Source of the DNA: Maritimibacter dapengensis
GTDB taxonomy: Bacteria; Pseudomonadota; Alphaproteobacteria; Rhodobacterales; Rhodobacteraceae
Direction: 5' to 3'
Length of the DNA: 64,000 bases
Assembly: GCF_019218265.1 (NCBI RefSeq)
Contig: NZ_JAHUZE010000004.1
Coordinates: forward strand, 350,001 to 414,000
Both the position numbers and the translations under genes were made by a program. Within the stretch, counting starts at the first letter, position 1. Each line of letters begins with the position of its first letter. Shown piece by piece: positions 8,163-17,278 of this stretch. The notes beneath the pieces were generated by a model. That model made no database searches and was not told where the DNA came from. It was given only the letters and a program-made list of their open reading frames with translations.

Positions 8163-9101
8163 ATGGCTTGGGATATCTCCGGCAAACGTGTCTGGGTCGC
8201 CGGGCATCGCGGCATGGTCGGCGGAGCCGTCGTGCGCCGATTGGAGGCCGAAGACTGCGAGGTCGTGACCGCCGGGCGAGACGTCGTCGACTTGACCAGT
8301 CAGGCCGACGTGCGTGACTGGATGGCTGAGGCGCGCCCCGATGCCGTTGTCATGGCGGCGGCCAAGGTCGGCGGCATTTTGGCCAACGACACGCACCCGG
8401 TGGATTTCCTGCTGCAGAATCTTCAAATCGAAACGAACATCGTCGAAGCCGCACACGCTAACGATGTCGAGCGGTTCCTGTTTCTCGGGTCCTCTTGCAT
8501 CTACCCTAAAATGGCGCCACAGCCGATGGCCGAAGAAAGCTTGTTGACAGGACCACTTGAGCCTACAAACGAGTGGTACGCCATCGCCAAGATTGCGGGC
8601 ATCAAGCTCATGCAGGCCTATCGCAAGCAACATGGTCGTGACTGGATTTCGGCCATGCCGACGAACCTCTATGGCCCGGGCGACAACTATGATCTCGAAA
8701 GTTCGCATGTGCTGCCGGCACTCCTTCGCAAGTTTCACGAGGCCAAGCAGAGCGGCGCGGAAACTGTCGAAGTTTGGGGGTCAGGCGAACCTTTGCGCGA
8801 ATTCCTGCACTGCGACGATCTTGCGGACGCGTTGGTTTTTCTGCTCAAGGAATACTCGGGCTACGACCATGTGAATGTCGGTTCGGGCGTCGAAGTTTCG
8901 ATCCGCGATTTGGCCGAAACGATCGCTCGGGTGGTGGGGTATGAGGCCGAGTTGGTATTCGACGCGACCAAACCCGACGGCACACCGCGCAAGCTCATGG
9001 ATAGCACCCGGTTGCACGAACTGGGCTGGAACAACGTTCGTTCGCTCGAAGAGGGTGTGAAGGACGCTTATCAACATTTCCTCGCAGCTGAAGCGCGTTG
9101 A
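8163..9101 (+). CDS. fcl: GDP-L-fucose synthase (epimerase/reductase)
   Basis: A 312-residue extended SDR enzyme that epimerises and reduces the product of Gmd to GDP-L-fucose using NADPH. GHRGMVGGAV is the cofactor motif. The segment LGSSCIYPK and the YAIAK catalytic motif follow, then SSHVLPALLRKFHEA and EFLHCDDLADA, all typical of the family. I chose the ATG at 8163, two bases after the gmd stop; the longer frame starting at 8064 would lie inside gmd. GDP-fucose feeds exopolysaccharide, O-antigen or capsule. Last gene of the two-gene unit. Confidence 0.96.
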   Translation: MAWDISGKRVWVAGHRGMVGGAVVRRLEAEDCEVVTAGRDVVDLTSQADVRDWMAEARPDAVVMAAAKVGGILANDTHPVDFLLQNLQIETNIVEAAHANDVERFLFLGSSCIYPKMAPQPMAEESLLTGPLEPTNEWYAIAKIAGIKLMQAYRKQHGRDWISAMPTNLYGPGDNYDLESSHVLPALLRKFHEAKQSGAETVEVWGSGEPLREFLHCDDLADALVFLLKEYSGYDHVNVGSGVEVSIRDLAETIARVVGYEAELVFDATKPDGTPRKLMDSTRLHELGWNNVRSLEEGVKDAYQHFLAAEAR

Positions 9102-9165
9102 GCACAAGGCGCGAACTTATTAGTCAATTGCATATTTTTTGTGCGAATTGAGTCGCGCGTCAGCA

Positions 9166-9200
9166 GGTTCCACCGATAAGACTCACGATTTCGTGGAACC
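9166..9200. promoter_or_regulatory. Inverted repeat in the fcl-gpsA gap
   Basis: GGTTCCAC (9166-9173) is repeated in inverted form as GTGGAACC (9193-9200) with a 19-base spacer. It lies in the 299-bp gap between fcl and gpsA, the largest gene-free stretch in the first half of the window. It could be a regulator site for the osmolyte operon or a weak transcript end for gmd-fcl. A possible 83-codon frame across the gap shows no recognisable protein. Confidence 0.3.
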
Positions 9201-9400
9201 CGATGCTGGGAGGCAGCGTTCGGTTGCCGACGTCGCGGGGAGGCCTATCCTCAAGACAAGACATCATCGCGCGCCCCGGAGATCCGGGCGGATAGGGGCC
9301 AGTCGCGGTGTCTCGGAGAGTGCGTTCGTGCTCCCTGGGCCGATCCGCCCCTCCGGTCGGCCGAGTAACTCCAATCCAAGGGTCGTATGACCCTGAGCAG

Positions 9401-10522
9401 ATGAAAGACAGCGAACAGAAGCCGTCGTCATATCCATTTGCCCGAGTTGCCGTAATCGGCGCCGGGTCGTGGGGCACCGCCCTGGCCGCCGTTCTGGCTC
9501 GGTCCGGTCGCGACGTCACCCTTTGGGCGCGTCGCCGTGACGTTGCCGAGGCTATCAACGCAACAGGCGAAAATGCGCAATATCTGCCGGAGGTCCCTCT
9601 GCCGCCCGGCATTCGGGCGACATCGGTGATCGGCGAAGCGCTGACCGGTGCTGAAGCGGTAATCCTCGTCACGCCGTCCAAAACCCTGCGCGATATTTGC
9701 GACGCCGTTGCCCCGCATATTCCGAGTGGCATCCCGATCGCACTCGCCTGCAAAGGGATCGAGCGCGGTTCCGGGCTTTTGTTGTCCGAGGTCGTGTCCG
9801 AGGCACTTCCGGGTCATCCGGTCGGCGCGGTCTCGGGCCCGACCTTCGCACGCGAAACCGCGCTCGATCACCCAACCGCCGCCACGGTCGCATTCCCGTT
9901 CAGCTATGCCGACCGGCTCCTACCGAACGAAAGCCCGGCCGCCCGGCTCGCCATGTCGTTCTCGGGCAGCGGGTTTCGCCCCTACGTGTCGGACGACCTT
10001 GTGGGTGTCGAAGTGGGTGGCGCCGTCAAGAACGTGATTGCCATCGCCTGCGGGATCATGACGGGCGCAGGCTTCGCCGAGAACACCCGCGCCGCACTCA
10101 TCACCCGCGGGATCAATGAGATGAAAGCTATGGCCGAGGCACTGGGCGGGCGACGCGAGACGGTGACGGGGCTTTCGGGTGCGGGCGATTTGACGCTAAC
10201 ATGTTCCTCGACGACGTCGCGCAACATGTCGCTGGGGTGCCAGTTGGGCGAGGGTCGCGCGCGCGCCGAATGCTTCGACGGGCGCCCGGTCGTGGTCGAG
10301 GGCGAGGTGAACGCGGTCTCTGTCGTCGATCTTGCGCGGCGGATCCGCGTGCCGATGCCGATCTGCGAAACGGTTAACGCGGTCCTGCATGAGGGCGCGG
10401 ATATTGGGAAGAGTTTCTCGGCCCTTTGGACGCGTCCGCTCGAAGGTGAGCCGCGCACGCTCGACCTTTTTCTCGACCACCCTGAACCTACAGCGATACT
10501 CGGATTTGGAGATCGACATTGA
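9401..10522 (+). CDS. gpsA: Glycerol-3-phosphate dehydrogenase [NAD(P)+], osmolyte-operon copy
   Basis: A 373-residue GpsA-family enzyme that reduces dihydroxyacetone phosphate to sn-glycerol 3-phosphate. IGAGSWGTALA is the N-terminal nucleotide-binding motif. ACKGIE, the GPTFA segment, GGAVKNVIAIACG and the GAGDLTLTCSS motif are all present. It is longer than the usual 320-340 residues because of an N-terminal extension and an extra loop after the GPTFA segment (AFPFSYADRLLPNES). It is followed by a HAD phosphatase and a GgpS-type synthase, with a TTGA overlap to the phosphatase. The context says it supplies glycerol 3-phosphate for glucosylglycerol, so it may be a dedicated paralogue rather than the sole lipid-synthesis copy. 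Confidence 0.92.
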   Translation: MKDSEQKPSSYPFARVAVIGAGSWGTALAAVLARSGRDVTLWARRRDVAEAINATGENAQYLPEVPLPPGIRATSVIGEALTGAEAVILVTPSKTLRDICDAVAPHIPSGIPIALACKGIERGSGLLLSEVVSEALPGHPVGAVSGPTFARETALDHPTAATVAFPFSYADRLLPNESPAARLAMSFSGSGFRPYVSDDLVGVEVGGAVKNVIAIACGIMTGAGFAENTRAALITRGINEMKAMAEALGGRRETVTGLSGAGDLTLTCSSTTSRNMSLGCQLGEGRARAECFDGRPVVVEGEVNAVSVVDLARRIRVPMPICETVNAVLHEGADIGKSFSALWTRPLEGEPRTLDLFLDHPEPTAILGFGDRH

Positions 10523-11301
10523 ACGAACTGACAACGCTCGAGAAACCACTCTCGGCGCGAGAATTCACTTTGGCCACCGACCTCGACGGCACGTTCTTGG
10601 GCGGCAGCGATGCGGCGCGGGGGCAGCTGTATGACTGGATTGAAGCGAACCGTGATAGCGTGGGGCTGATCTTCGTCACGGGTCGCGACCCAGACTTCAT
10701 CGCTGGCATGTGTGTTGAGCGAGACCTACCTTGGCCAGACTACGTCGTAGGCGACGTGGGCACGACAATCGCGGAAGTGCACCGCCCAGAGATCACCCCG
10801 ATCAATGTACTGGAACATGACATTTCTCATCGCTGGCAGGACGCCGGCGAGCGCGTACGCGCAGCTTTAGACGGGCAGCCGGGTCTTACGCTTCAGCCGA
10901 CGGATTTTCGATATCGGGTCAGTTATGACCTCGACCCCGCGCAGTTCGATGACAGCGCAAAAGCAAAGGTCGAGGCATTGGATCTGGATTGGCTCATCTC
11001 CGACAATCGTTATTTCGACGTGTTGCCCAAGGGCGTGTCCAAAGGTCCGTCGATTCGTCGCCTCGTTGAGCATCTCGAGATGGACCTGTCCCGCGTGCTT
11101 GTCGCGGGCGATACGCTCAATGACCTGTCGATGCTCGCCTGCGGCCTTCCGGCGGTCGCGGTCGGAAACTCCGAACCCGATCTTCTGCGCCAGGTACGCG
11201 ACCTCGATCATCTCTATCTCGCCGAAGCCCATGGTGCGGGCGGCATAATCGAAGCCATCGCAGCGCTCGGCCTTCACCCGAACCATCCCAAAGGAGCTTG
11301 A
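10519..11301 (+). CDS. HAD-family phosphatase, probable glucosylglycerol-phosphate phosphatase
   Basis: A 260-residue HAD hydrolase of the Cof/sucrose-phosphatase type. Motif I is DLDGT (residues 18-22), motif II ends in TGR, the motif III lysine lies in KGVSKGPS, and motif IV is AGDTLNDLSML. The start is a TTG at 10519, overlapping the gpsA stop, with TTTGGAG seven bases before it. The gene sits between gpsA and ggpS and ends five bases before ggpS starts. It is therefore expected to remove phosphate from glucosylglycerol phosphate. In some pseudomonads a HAD domain is fused to the synthase; here the two are separate proteins. Confidence 0.85.
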   Translation: MNELTTLEKPLSAREFTLATDLDGTFLGGSDAARGQLYDWIEANRDSVGLIFVTGRDPDFIAGMCVERDLPWPDYVVGDVGTTIAEVHRPEITPINVLEHDISHRWQDAGERVRAALDGQPGLTLQPTDFRYRVSYDLDPAQFDDSAKAKVEALDLDWLISDNRYFDVLPKGVSKGPSIRRLVEHLEMDLSRVLVAGDTLNDLSMLACGLPAVAVGNSEPDLLRQVRDLDHLYLAEAHGAGGIIEAIAALGLHPNHPKGA

Positions 11302-11306
11302 CCCAA

Positions 11307-12812
11307 ATGTCTTCGAACATCGTGATCGTCTATCACCGCCAACCCTATACGGAAGTGAAAGTCGACGGGAAAATCGAGTTCCACGAGAACAAGAGCCCCA
11401 ATGGGATCGTGCCGACGCTGAAGTCGTTTTTCGGACGTTTCGACAGTGGGGCCTGGGTGGCCTGGAAAGAGGCCGAGGATCCGATGAACCCCGGCTTTGA
11501 GCGCCGTGTCGAGATTGAGGATGCGCATGGCGCATATACCGTCAGCCGCCTTCCGCTGACCCGTGAGCAGATAAAGAGCTTCTACGAAGTATCTTCGAAA
11601 GAGGCGTTCTGGCCGATCCTTCACGGCTTCAAGGAACGCTACAACTACGACCCGGTCGATTGGCCGACCTTCCGAGAGGTAAACTGGGCCTTTGCCGAGG
11701 CAGCCGCGCATGAAGCCGCTGACGGGGCTGTGGTCTGGGTTCATGACTACAACCTCTGGCTCGTGCCGGGGTATCTTCGCCGACTGCGGCCCGACCTGAA
11801 GATCAGCTTCTTCCACCACACGCCGTTCCCCTCGGCGGACATGTTCAACGTTCTGCCCTGGCGCAAGGAGATCATGGAGAGTCTTCTCGCCTGCGACGTC
11901 GTCGGTTTCCACATACCGCGTTACGTCGCGAATTTCGTTTCCGCCGCACGTTCGATGCTGGATGTGGATGTGACGAAAAGGCAAAAGGTGGACGATGACT
12001 TCGCCGCCGAATTCTCGGCCCTGACCGAAGTCAGCGTGCCCTCAGAGCTGCAATTTGGCGATCAAACAATCCGTGTGCAGGCGAGCCCGGTGGGGATCGA
12101 CTTCGGGTATATTTCCGACGTCGCGGGACGGTCCGAAACCGATGAACAGGTGACCGGGATCCGTGCCGATCTGGGGGACCAGAAGCTTCTACTTTCGGTC
12201 GGACGCACCGATTACACGAAAGGCGGCATCGACCAACTTGAAAGCTTCAAAAGACTGCTCGAGGCCAAGCCCGAGTTGCGCGGCAAAGTTCGCCTGATGC
12301 ACGTCTCCGTGCCAGCGAACAAGAACATGACGGTCTATGAGAACATCCAGGCCGATCTGGAACAGATGGCCGGGCAGATCAACGGACAATTTGGCTCGCT
12401 CGACTGGCAACCCATCGCGCTCATCTCGCGCGCGATCCCATTTACCGAACTTGTTGCATACTACCGTGCCGCCGACGTGGCGTGGATCACGCCGTTAGCG
12501 GACGGCATGAACCTTGTCGCCAAGGAATTTTGTGCCGCGCGGAGCGACGGTGACGGGGTGCTTGTGTTGTCGGAATTCGCGGGTGCGGCGGTTGAGATGG
12601 GTTCGGCACTGCTCACCAATCCGTTCTCGAACCGCTCGATGGACAGCGCGATCGAACAGGCTTTGTCAATGGAAGAACCCGAGCGGCGAGACCGTATGGC
12701 GGCGCTGCGCCGGGTGATTCAGACATATGACATCCAATTCTGGGCTGAGCATCAGATGCAGGCGCTGGGCGGCGAAGAGGCACGGTTGGCGTCGCTGCCT
12801 GCGGCGGAGTGA
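11307..12812 (+). CDS. ggpS: Glucosylglycerol-phosphate synthase (GT20 family)
   Basis: A 501-residue glycosyltransferase of the trehalose-6-phosphate synthase family (GT20). It joins ADP-glucose and glycerol 3-phosphate to glucosylglycerol phosphate. The opening IVIVYHRQPYTE followed by NKSPNGIVPTLKSFF is typical of GgpS rather than OtsA. VWVHDYNLWLVPGYLR, FFHHTPFPS and SVGRTDYTKGG are the conserved donor and acceptor segments, and DGMNLVAKEF closes the active site. The start is the ATG at 11307, with AAGGAG ten bases before it. Operon with gpsA and the HAD phosphatase. Expected product: the compatible solute glucosylglycerol, used against salt stress. Confidence 0.9.
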   Translation: MSSNIVIVYHRQPYTEVKVDGKIEFHENKSPNGIVPTLKSFFGRFDSGAWVAWKEAEDPMNPGFERRVEIEDAHGAYTVSRLPLTREQIKSFYEVSSKEAFWPILHGFKERYNYDPVDWPTFREVNWAFAEAAAHEAADGAVVWVHDYNLWLVPGYLRRLRPDLKISFFHHTPFPSADMFNVLPWRKEIMESLLACDVVGFHIPRYVANFVSAARSMLDVDVTKRQKVDDDFAAEFSALTEVSVPSELQFGDQTIRVQASPVGIDFGYISDVAGRSETDEQVTGIRADLGDQKLLLSVGRTDYTKGGIDQLESFKRLLEAKPELRGKVRLMHVSVPANKNMTVYENIQADLEQMAGQINGQFGSLDWQPIALISRAIPFTELVAYYRAADVAWITPLADGMNLVAKEFCAARSDGDGVLVLSEFAGAAVEMGSALLTNPFSNRSMDSAIEQALSMEEPERRDRMAALRRVIQTYDIQFWAEHQMQALGGEEARLASLPAAE

Positions 12813-12843
12813 GCCTTAGACATCGACGAAGTTTCCGGCATTG

Positions 12844-13506
12844 TCAGCGGCCGACAATACGTTCGGGTGGCACACCTGACATGGCATGGAGCAATGCGTT
12901 GGTGTTGGTCACACCGAACTTCTTTTGAAGATTGGCGCGGTGGACCTCGACCGTACGTGGCGAGATGTCGAGCGCTCGCGCGATCTCTTTCGAAGTCAAC
13001 CCTTCGGCCAAAAGGTTCACGACCTCGCCTTCGCGCTTGGTCAGCGGCTGGTAGGGGCGGTGCCCCGACAGGTCCGCGAAACTCCAGACGGCGCGGCCGA
13101 GCGGGTCGTTTTCGGGCGTAAGCGAATGTCCCCGCGTGCGGCACCAGAACAGGGAGCCGTCTTTACGCGCCATGACGCGTTCGTCCCAATAGGTGTTCGT
13201 GGTCCTGAGGTCCGCAACGCCGCGATCTCGGATCTTCACGAATTCGTCGCGTGAGGAATATAGCACTTCGAAGGATTGGTCGGTCAACTCGCCCGAGTCG
13301 TAGCCGAACATCCGTTCGAACTCAGGGTTGCAAGCCCGGATCACGCGGCTTTCGGTGACGACGAGGCCAACCGGCGCGTTCTCGAACACGAGACCCGCGA
13401 AATCTCCGGACGCGTAGGCGTCATCTATACGTATTTTCCCCAAGTTGCCGAAATCCCTGCGATTGACGAGGCTTGTGCCACGATATGAACGATCCCGTGT
13501 GACCAC
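12844..13506 (-). CDS. PAS domain LuxR-type transcriptional regulator
   Basis: A regulator of about 220 residues with an N-terminal PAS sensor (roughly residues 35-145; NAPVGLVVTES, then MFGYDSGEL) and a C-terminal LuxR/FixJ helix-turn-helix (LTKREGEVVNLLAEG, then SKEIARALDISPRTVEVH). There is no receiver domain, so it probably senses a ligand or redox state directly. The GTG at 13506 is a weak start choice; a TTG near residue 24 is possible. It is convergent with ggpS and divergent from the ABC transporter operon with only 29 bp between the starts, so control of the transporter is the simplest reading. Confidence 0.85.
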   Translation of the reverse strand: MVTRDRSYRGTSLVNRRDFGNLGKIRIDDAYASGDFAGLVFENAPVGLVVTESRVIRACNPEFERMFGYDSGELTDQSFEVLYSSRDEFVKIRDRGVADLRTTNTYWDERVMARKDGSLFWCRTRGHSLTPENDPLGRAVWSFADLSGHRPYQPLTKREGEVVNLLAEGLTSKEIARALDISPRTVEVHRANLQKKFGVTNTNALLHAMSGVPPERIVGR

Positions 13507-13535
13507 AAGCGCGCGGGGCCAAGGGAGGATAATCC

Positions 13536-14738
13536 ATGAAACTCATGAAACGCGCCATGACCGCGTTTTCTGTCGCCGTTGCGATGGCCGGTCCGGCGGT
13601 CGCACAGGATGGCGACCCGGTCAAGATCGCACTCATCCACGGTATGTCCGGCAGCCCGCTGGAAGCCTTTTCCAAACAGACCCACACCGGCTTCGAGCTT
13701 GGCCTCGAATATGCCACGGGCGGCACGATGGAAGTAAACGGCCACCCGATTGAAGTGATTTACAAGGATACGCAGTTCAAACCAGATGTGGCGCGCGCCG
13801 TTCTTGCCGAAGCCTATGGCGACGACGAAGTGCTTTTGGCCGTGGGTGCTACCTCGTCCGGTGTGACCACCGGTATGCTGCCCATCGCAGAAGAATACGA
13901 GCGTATCTTGCTGGTCGAACCAGCCGTTGCAGACAGCCTGACGGGCCCGGAATCGAACCGCTACGTGTTCAAGACTTCGCGCAACTCGTCAATGGACATG
14001 CAGGCCCAGGCGCTTGCGCTGAAGCCTGATGAGAACCTCTATGTTGCCACGTTGGCCGAAGACTACGCCTTCGGTCGTGACGGTATCGCAGCGTTCAAGT
14101 CGGCACTCGAAGGGACGGGGGCGACTGTCGTCTCCGAGGAATACGTGGCGCAAGGCACGGCGGACTACACCGCTGTCGGCGAACGCCTGTTCAATGCACT
14201 CAAGGATCAGGATGGGCGCAAGGTCATTCTGATCTATGTTGCGGGGTCCGGCGACGCGCCCGGCAAGCTGCAAGCGATGGATCCGTCTCGTTTCGACATC
14301 GAACTGTCTTTCGGTGGCAATATCCTGCCCGCAATGGCCGGTTACAAGCGGTTCCCGGGCATGGAAGGCGCGGTGTATTATTACTACGAAGCCTTCGAGA
14401 ACGAGATCAACGACTGGCTCGTGGAAGAGCACATGGCGCGCTTCGACGGGCCGCCTGACTTCTTCACTGCGGGTGGCATGTCGGCGGCATTGGCCGTGGT
14501 CAAGGCGATCGAAACCGCCGAAACGCTCGACACCGAAGGGCTGATCGCTGCTATGGAGGGCATGTCCTGGGATACGCCCAAGGGTGAAATGACCTTCCGC
14601 CCCGAAGATCACCAAGCGTTACAGAGCATGCTCCACTTCAAGATCCGTGTGGATGATGATGTTGAATGGGCGATTCCCGAAAAGGTGGAGATCATTACCC
14701 CCGACATGATGGACATCCCCGTCGGTCGCGAAAACTGA
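13536..14738 (+). CDS. Branched-chain-type ABC transporter, periplasmic binding protein
   Basis: A 400-residue LivJ-like solute-binding protein. The N-terminal signal peptide (KRAMTAF then a hydrophobic stretch ending AVA-QD, about residue 23) directs it to the periplasm. The mature part starts VKIALIHGMSGSPLEA and has the two-lobed Peripla_BP_6 fold (AVGATSSGVTTGMLPIAEEY; FKTSRNSSMDMQ). GGGAGG precedes the ATG. It heads a complete operon of binding protein, two ATPases and two permeases, ending with a hydrolase. Many members of this family in alphaproteobacteria carry aromatic acids or amides rather than leucine; the ligand is not evident. Confidence 0.9.
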   Translation: MKLMKRAMTAFSVAVAMAGPAVAQDGDPVKIALIHGMSGSPLEAFSKQTHTGFELGLEYATGGTMEVNGHPIEVIYKDTQFKPDVARAVLAEAYGDDEVLLAVGATSSGVTTGMLPIAEEYERILLVEPAVADSLTGPESNRYVFKTSRNSSMDMQAQALALKPDENLYVATLAEDYAFGRDGIAAFKSALEGTGATVVSEEYVAQGTADYTAVGERLFNALKDQDGRKVILIYVAGSGDAPGKLQAMDPSRFDIELSFGGNILPAMAGYKRFPGMEGAVYYYYEAFENEINDWLVEEHMARFDGPPDFFTAGGMSAALAVVKAIETAETLDTEGLIAAMEGMSWDTPKGEMTFRPEDHQALQSMLHFKIRVDDDVEWAIPEKVEIITPDMMDIPVGREN

Positions 14739-14804
14739 TGTCTCCAGCTCCGGCCGGTGCCAGCGAACGTGCTGGCCGGGGCGACTGAACAGAACCTCAA
14801 TCAT

Positions 14805-15569
14805 ATGATACACCCATCGCTTTCCACCCGTGATCTCACGATCCGGTTCGGCGGGCATACGGCCGTGAACGCCGTGACCTGCGACTTTCGCCCTGGCGAA
14901 CTGACCGTCATCGTGGGCCCGAACGGTGCCGGCAAGACCACCTATTTCAACATGATCTCGGGTCAGCTTACACCGACATCCGGGAGCGTGGAGAAAGACG
15001 GGGTCGACCTCACACGAATGTCGGCAAGCCAGATCGCCCGACACGGCGTTGGGCGCGCGTTCCAGCTCACCAACCTTTTTCCGCAGCTCTCGGTCCTCGA
15101 GAACATACGGCTCGCCGTTCAGGCGCAGGCGGGCGACGGGCGTCGGTTCTTCACACCGGTCGCGAAGCTGAGCGAACTGACGGCACGGGCGGAACGCTAT
15201 CTCGAAGCGACCAAGCTTAGCGACAAGGCCGAATTGCCTGCTGCCGCATTGGCCCACGGCGATCAGCGCAAGCTTGAAGTGGCGCTGCTCATGGCGATGG
15301 AGCCGGATATCTATATGTTCGACGAACCCACCGCGGGTATGAGCCTTGACCACGCGCCGGACGTGCTCGATCTCATCGCCGAGATCAAACATGACCACTC
15401 AAAGACGGTGCTTTTGGTCGAGCACAAGATGGACGTGGTGCGCGCCCTCGCGGATCGGATCATCGTGCTTCACAACGGCGAGCTTATTGCTGACGGCGAT
15501 CCGGGTGAGGTTATGTCGAGCCAAGTCGTAAAAGATGTGTATCTAGGCAATGCTGGAGAGATGGCATGA
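14805..15569 (+). CDS. Branched-chain-type ABC transporter ATPase (LivG-like)
   Basis: A 254-residue ATP-binding subunit. Walker A is GPNGAGKTTYFN, Walker B is MFDEPTAGMS, and the signature loop is LAHGDQRKLEV, a variant of LSGGQ seen in LivG and UrtD proteins. I chose the ATG at 14805; a GTG at 14757 would add 16 residues outside the conserved domain. Neither has a strong ribosome site. Its end overlaps the next ATPase by 4 bp (ATGA). It works as a heterodimer with the following LivF-like subunit on the inner face of the membrane. Confidence 0.92.
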   Translation: MIHPSLSTRDLTIRFGGHTAVNAVTCDFRPGELTVIVGPNGAGKTTYFNMISGQLTPTSGSVEKDGVDLTRMSASQIARHGVGRAFQLTNLFPQLSVLENIRLAVQAQAGDGRRFFTPVAKLSELTARAERYLEATKLSDKAELPAAALAHGDQRKLEVALLMAMEPDIYMFDEPTAGMSLDHAPDVLDLIAEIKHDHSKTVLLVEHKMDVVRALADRIIVLHNGELIADGDPGEVMSSQVVKDVYLGNAGEMA

Positions 15570-16279
15570 CCCTGCTTTCCATTAAGAATATGGACGTCTC
15601 GATCGGACAATATTCGGTTCTGCATGGCGTGACCTTCGACGTGCCCGAAGGCGGTGTGTTCGTCCTGCTTGGGCGCAATGGCGCGGGCAAAACTACGACG
15701 TTGCGCTCGATCATCGGGTTGTGGGACCGCCCGCCCGGGTCTGTCACCTTCCGCGGCGAAGACGTTTCGTCGCTCCACACCTCGGACATTGCGCGCAAAG
15801 GTATCGCCTTCGTACCCGAGAATATGGGTATATTCGGTGGTTTGACCGTGGCCGAGAACATGGTTCTCGCCACCGCGAGCGGTAAATTCGACCAGGCGCG
15901 GCTCACACGTGTTTACGAGCTTTTCCCGGCGCTCGAACAGTTCTGGGACAAACAGGCCTGGAGCCTTTCTGGTGGGCAGAAGCAGATGCTCGCCGTCGCC
16001 CGGGCCATAATCGAGCCCCGCGACCTGATCTTGATTGACGAGCCGACCAAGGGTCTTGCTCCGTCGATCATTCACGCGATGGGCGAGGCTTTTCGGGAAA
16101 TCAGCCAGACGACGACGATCCTGCTGGTCGAGCAGAATTTCGCATTCGCCAAGAGCCTTGGGCGCGACATGGCGGTGATCGACGACGGGCGGGTGGTCCA
16201 CACCGGCACGATGGCCGAATTCGCTGCCGACACCGCGCTTCAGGACCGCCTCCTGAGCCTTTCCGTGGAGGGTGCATGA
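15566..16279 (+). CDS. Branched-chain-type ABC transporter ATPase (LivF-like)
   Basis: A 237-residue ATP-binding subunit with Walker A GRNGAGKTTTLRS, a full signature LSGGQKQMLAVARA and Walker B LILIDEPTKGL. The D-loop and the LLVEQNFAFA switch segment are intact, and the length is normal for LivF. It begins in an ATGA overlap with the LivG-like gene and ends in another with the first permease, so the three are translationally coupled. Confidence 0.93.
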   Translation: MTLLSIKNMDVSIGQYSVLHGVTFDVPEGGVFVLLGRNGAGKTTTLRSIIGLWDRPPGSVTFRGEDVSSLHTSDIARKGIAFVPENMGIFGGLTVAENMVLATASGKFDQARLTRVYELFPALEQFWDKQAWSLSGGQKQMLAVARAIIEPRDLILIDEPTKGLAPSIIHAMGEAFREISQTTTILLVEQNFAFAKSLGRDMAVIDDGRVVHTGTMAEFAADTALQDRLLSLSVEGA

Positions 16280-17268
16280 ACACGTTCGCAAACATGATCG
16301 ACCGCGCAGGGGGCGTCTTCGTCCTTCCCGTCGCGATCGCAATCGTTGCCTTTTTCCTGATTGGCGCTCCCTCGTCCTGGCTTACCCTTACCGTCGCCGG
16401 GCTATCGATGGGTCTCATGATCTTTCTCATGGCCTCCGGTCTGTCGCTCGTTTTTGGCCTGATGGATGTGCTGAACTTTGGCCATTCAGCCTTCGTGAGC
16501 TTCGGTGCTTTCGTCGCAGCCAGCGTGTTGGCATGGCTCGGAGGTTGGCTCGGGGCCGACAGTATCATCCTGAACTCCCTCGCCCTCATCGCAGCCCTTG
16601 CAGCGGCTATCGTGTTCGGCGCTGCTGGGGGCTGGTTCTTCGAGCGCGTTATCGTGAAGCCGGTCTACAAAGATCATTTGCGCCAGATCCTCATAACCAT
16701 GGGGGCGCTGATCGTGGCCGAGCAACTGATCCTCGCCACGTGGGGGGGCACGCCGGTGAACGTTCCTCGTCCGCATTTCCTTGAAGGAGCGATTATTCTG
16801 GGCGGATCGTCGCTCGAGGTCTATCGCCTGTTCGCGTTCGTGGTCGGCGCTTTGGTTTACGCGGGGCTCTACTATTTGCTGAACAAAACGCGCATCGGGC
16901 TTTTGATTCGCGCTGGCGTGGAAAACCGCGAGATGGTCGAGGCGCTGGGTTTCAAGATCGACCGGCTTTTCATCGGGGTCTTCATGCTTGGCTCAGCGCT
17001 CGCCGCACTCGGAGGCGCAATGTGGGCAGGATATGAGACGCTCATCACCCCGGCGCTTGGGGCCGAGATGATGGTGATCGTGTTCATCGTCGTCATCATC
17101 GGCGGGCTGGGGTCGATCCAGGGCACCCTTCTGGGCGCAATCGTCGTGGCGCTCATGCAGAATTACGTGGGTTACCTATCGCCCAAACTCGCGCTCGCAT
17201 CGAACATGATCTTGATGATGGCGATCCTCCTGTGGCGGCCCTACGGCCTCGCCCCGGCGGTCAAATGA
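16276..17268 (+). CDS. Branched-chain-type ABC transporter permease (LivH-like)
   Basis: A 330-residue inner-membrane permease with about eight hydrophobic segments. The conserved GLSMGLMIFLMASGLSLVFG and LNFGHSAFVSFGAF segments are the LivH hallmark, and the coupling region GALAALGGAMWAG-like sequence lies near residue 245. An additional N-terminal hydrophobic segment (residues about 17-35) makes it slightly longer than E. coli LivH. It starts inside the LivF-like stop (ATGA) and is followed after 10 bp by the second permease. Confidence 0.92.
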   Translation: MNTFANMIDRAGGVFVLPVAIAIVAFFLIGAPSSWLTLTVAGLSMGLMIFLMASGLSLVFGLMDVLNFGHSAFVSFGAFVAASVLAWLGGWLGADSIILNSLALIAALAAAIVFGAAGGWFFERVIVKPVYKDHLRQILITMGALIVAEQLILATWGGTPVNVPRPHFLEGAIILGGSSLEVYRLFAFVVGALVYAGLYYLLNKTRIGLLIRAGVENREMVEALGFKIDRLFIGVFMLGSALAALGGAMWAGYETLITPALGAEMMVIVFIVVIIGGLGSIQGTLLGAIVVALMQNYVGYLSPKLALASNMILMMAILLWRPYGLAPAVK

Positions 17269-17278
17269 GGAGCGCGAT

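Noticed and set aside
9139-9390. 83-codon frame in the fcl-gpsA gap
   Set aside because: No ribosome site, arginine- and proline-rich composition typical of GC-rich non-coding DNA, and no recognisable motif.
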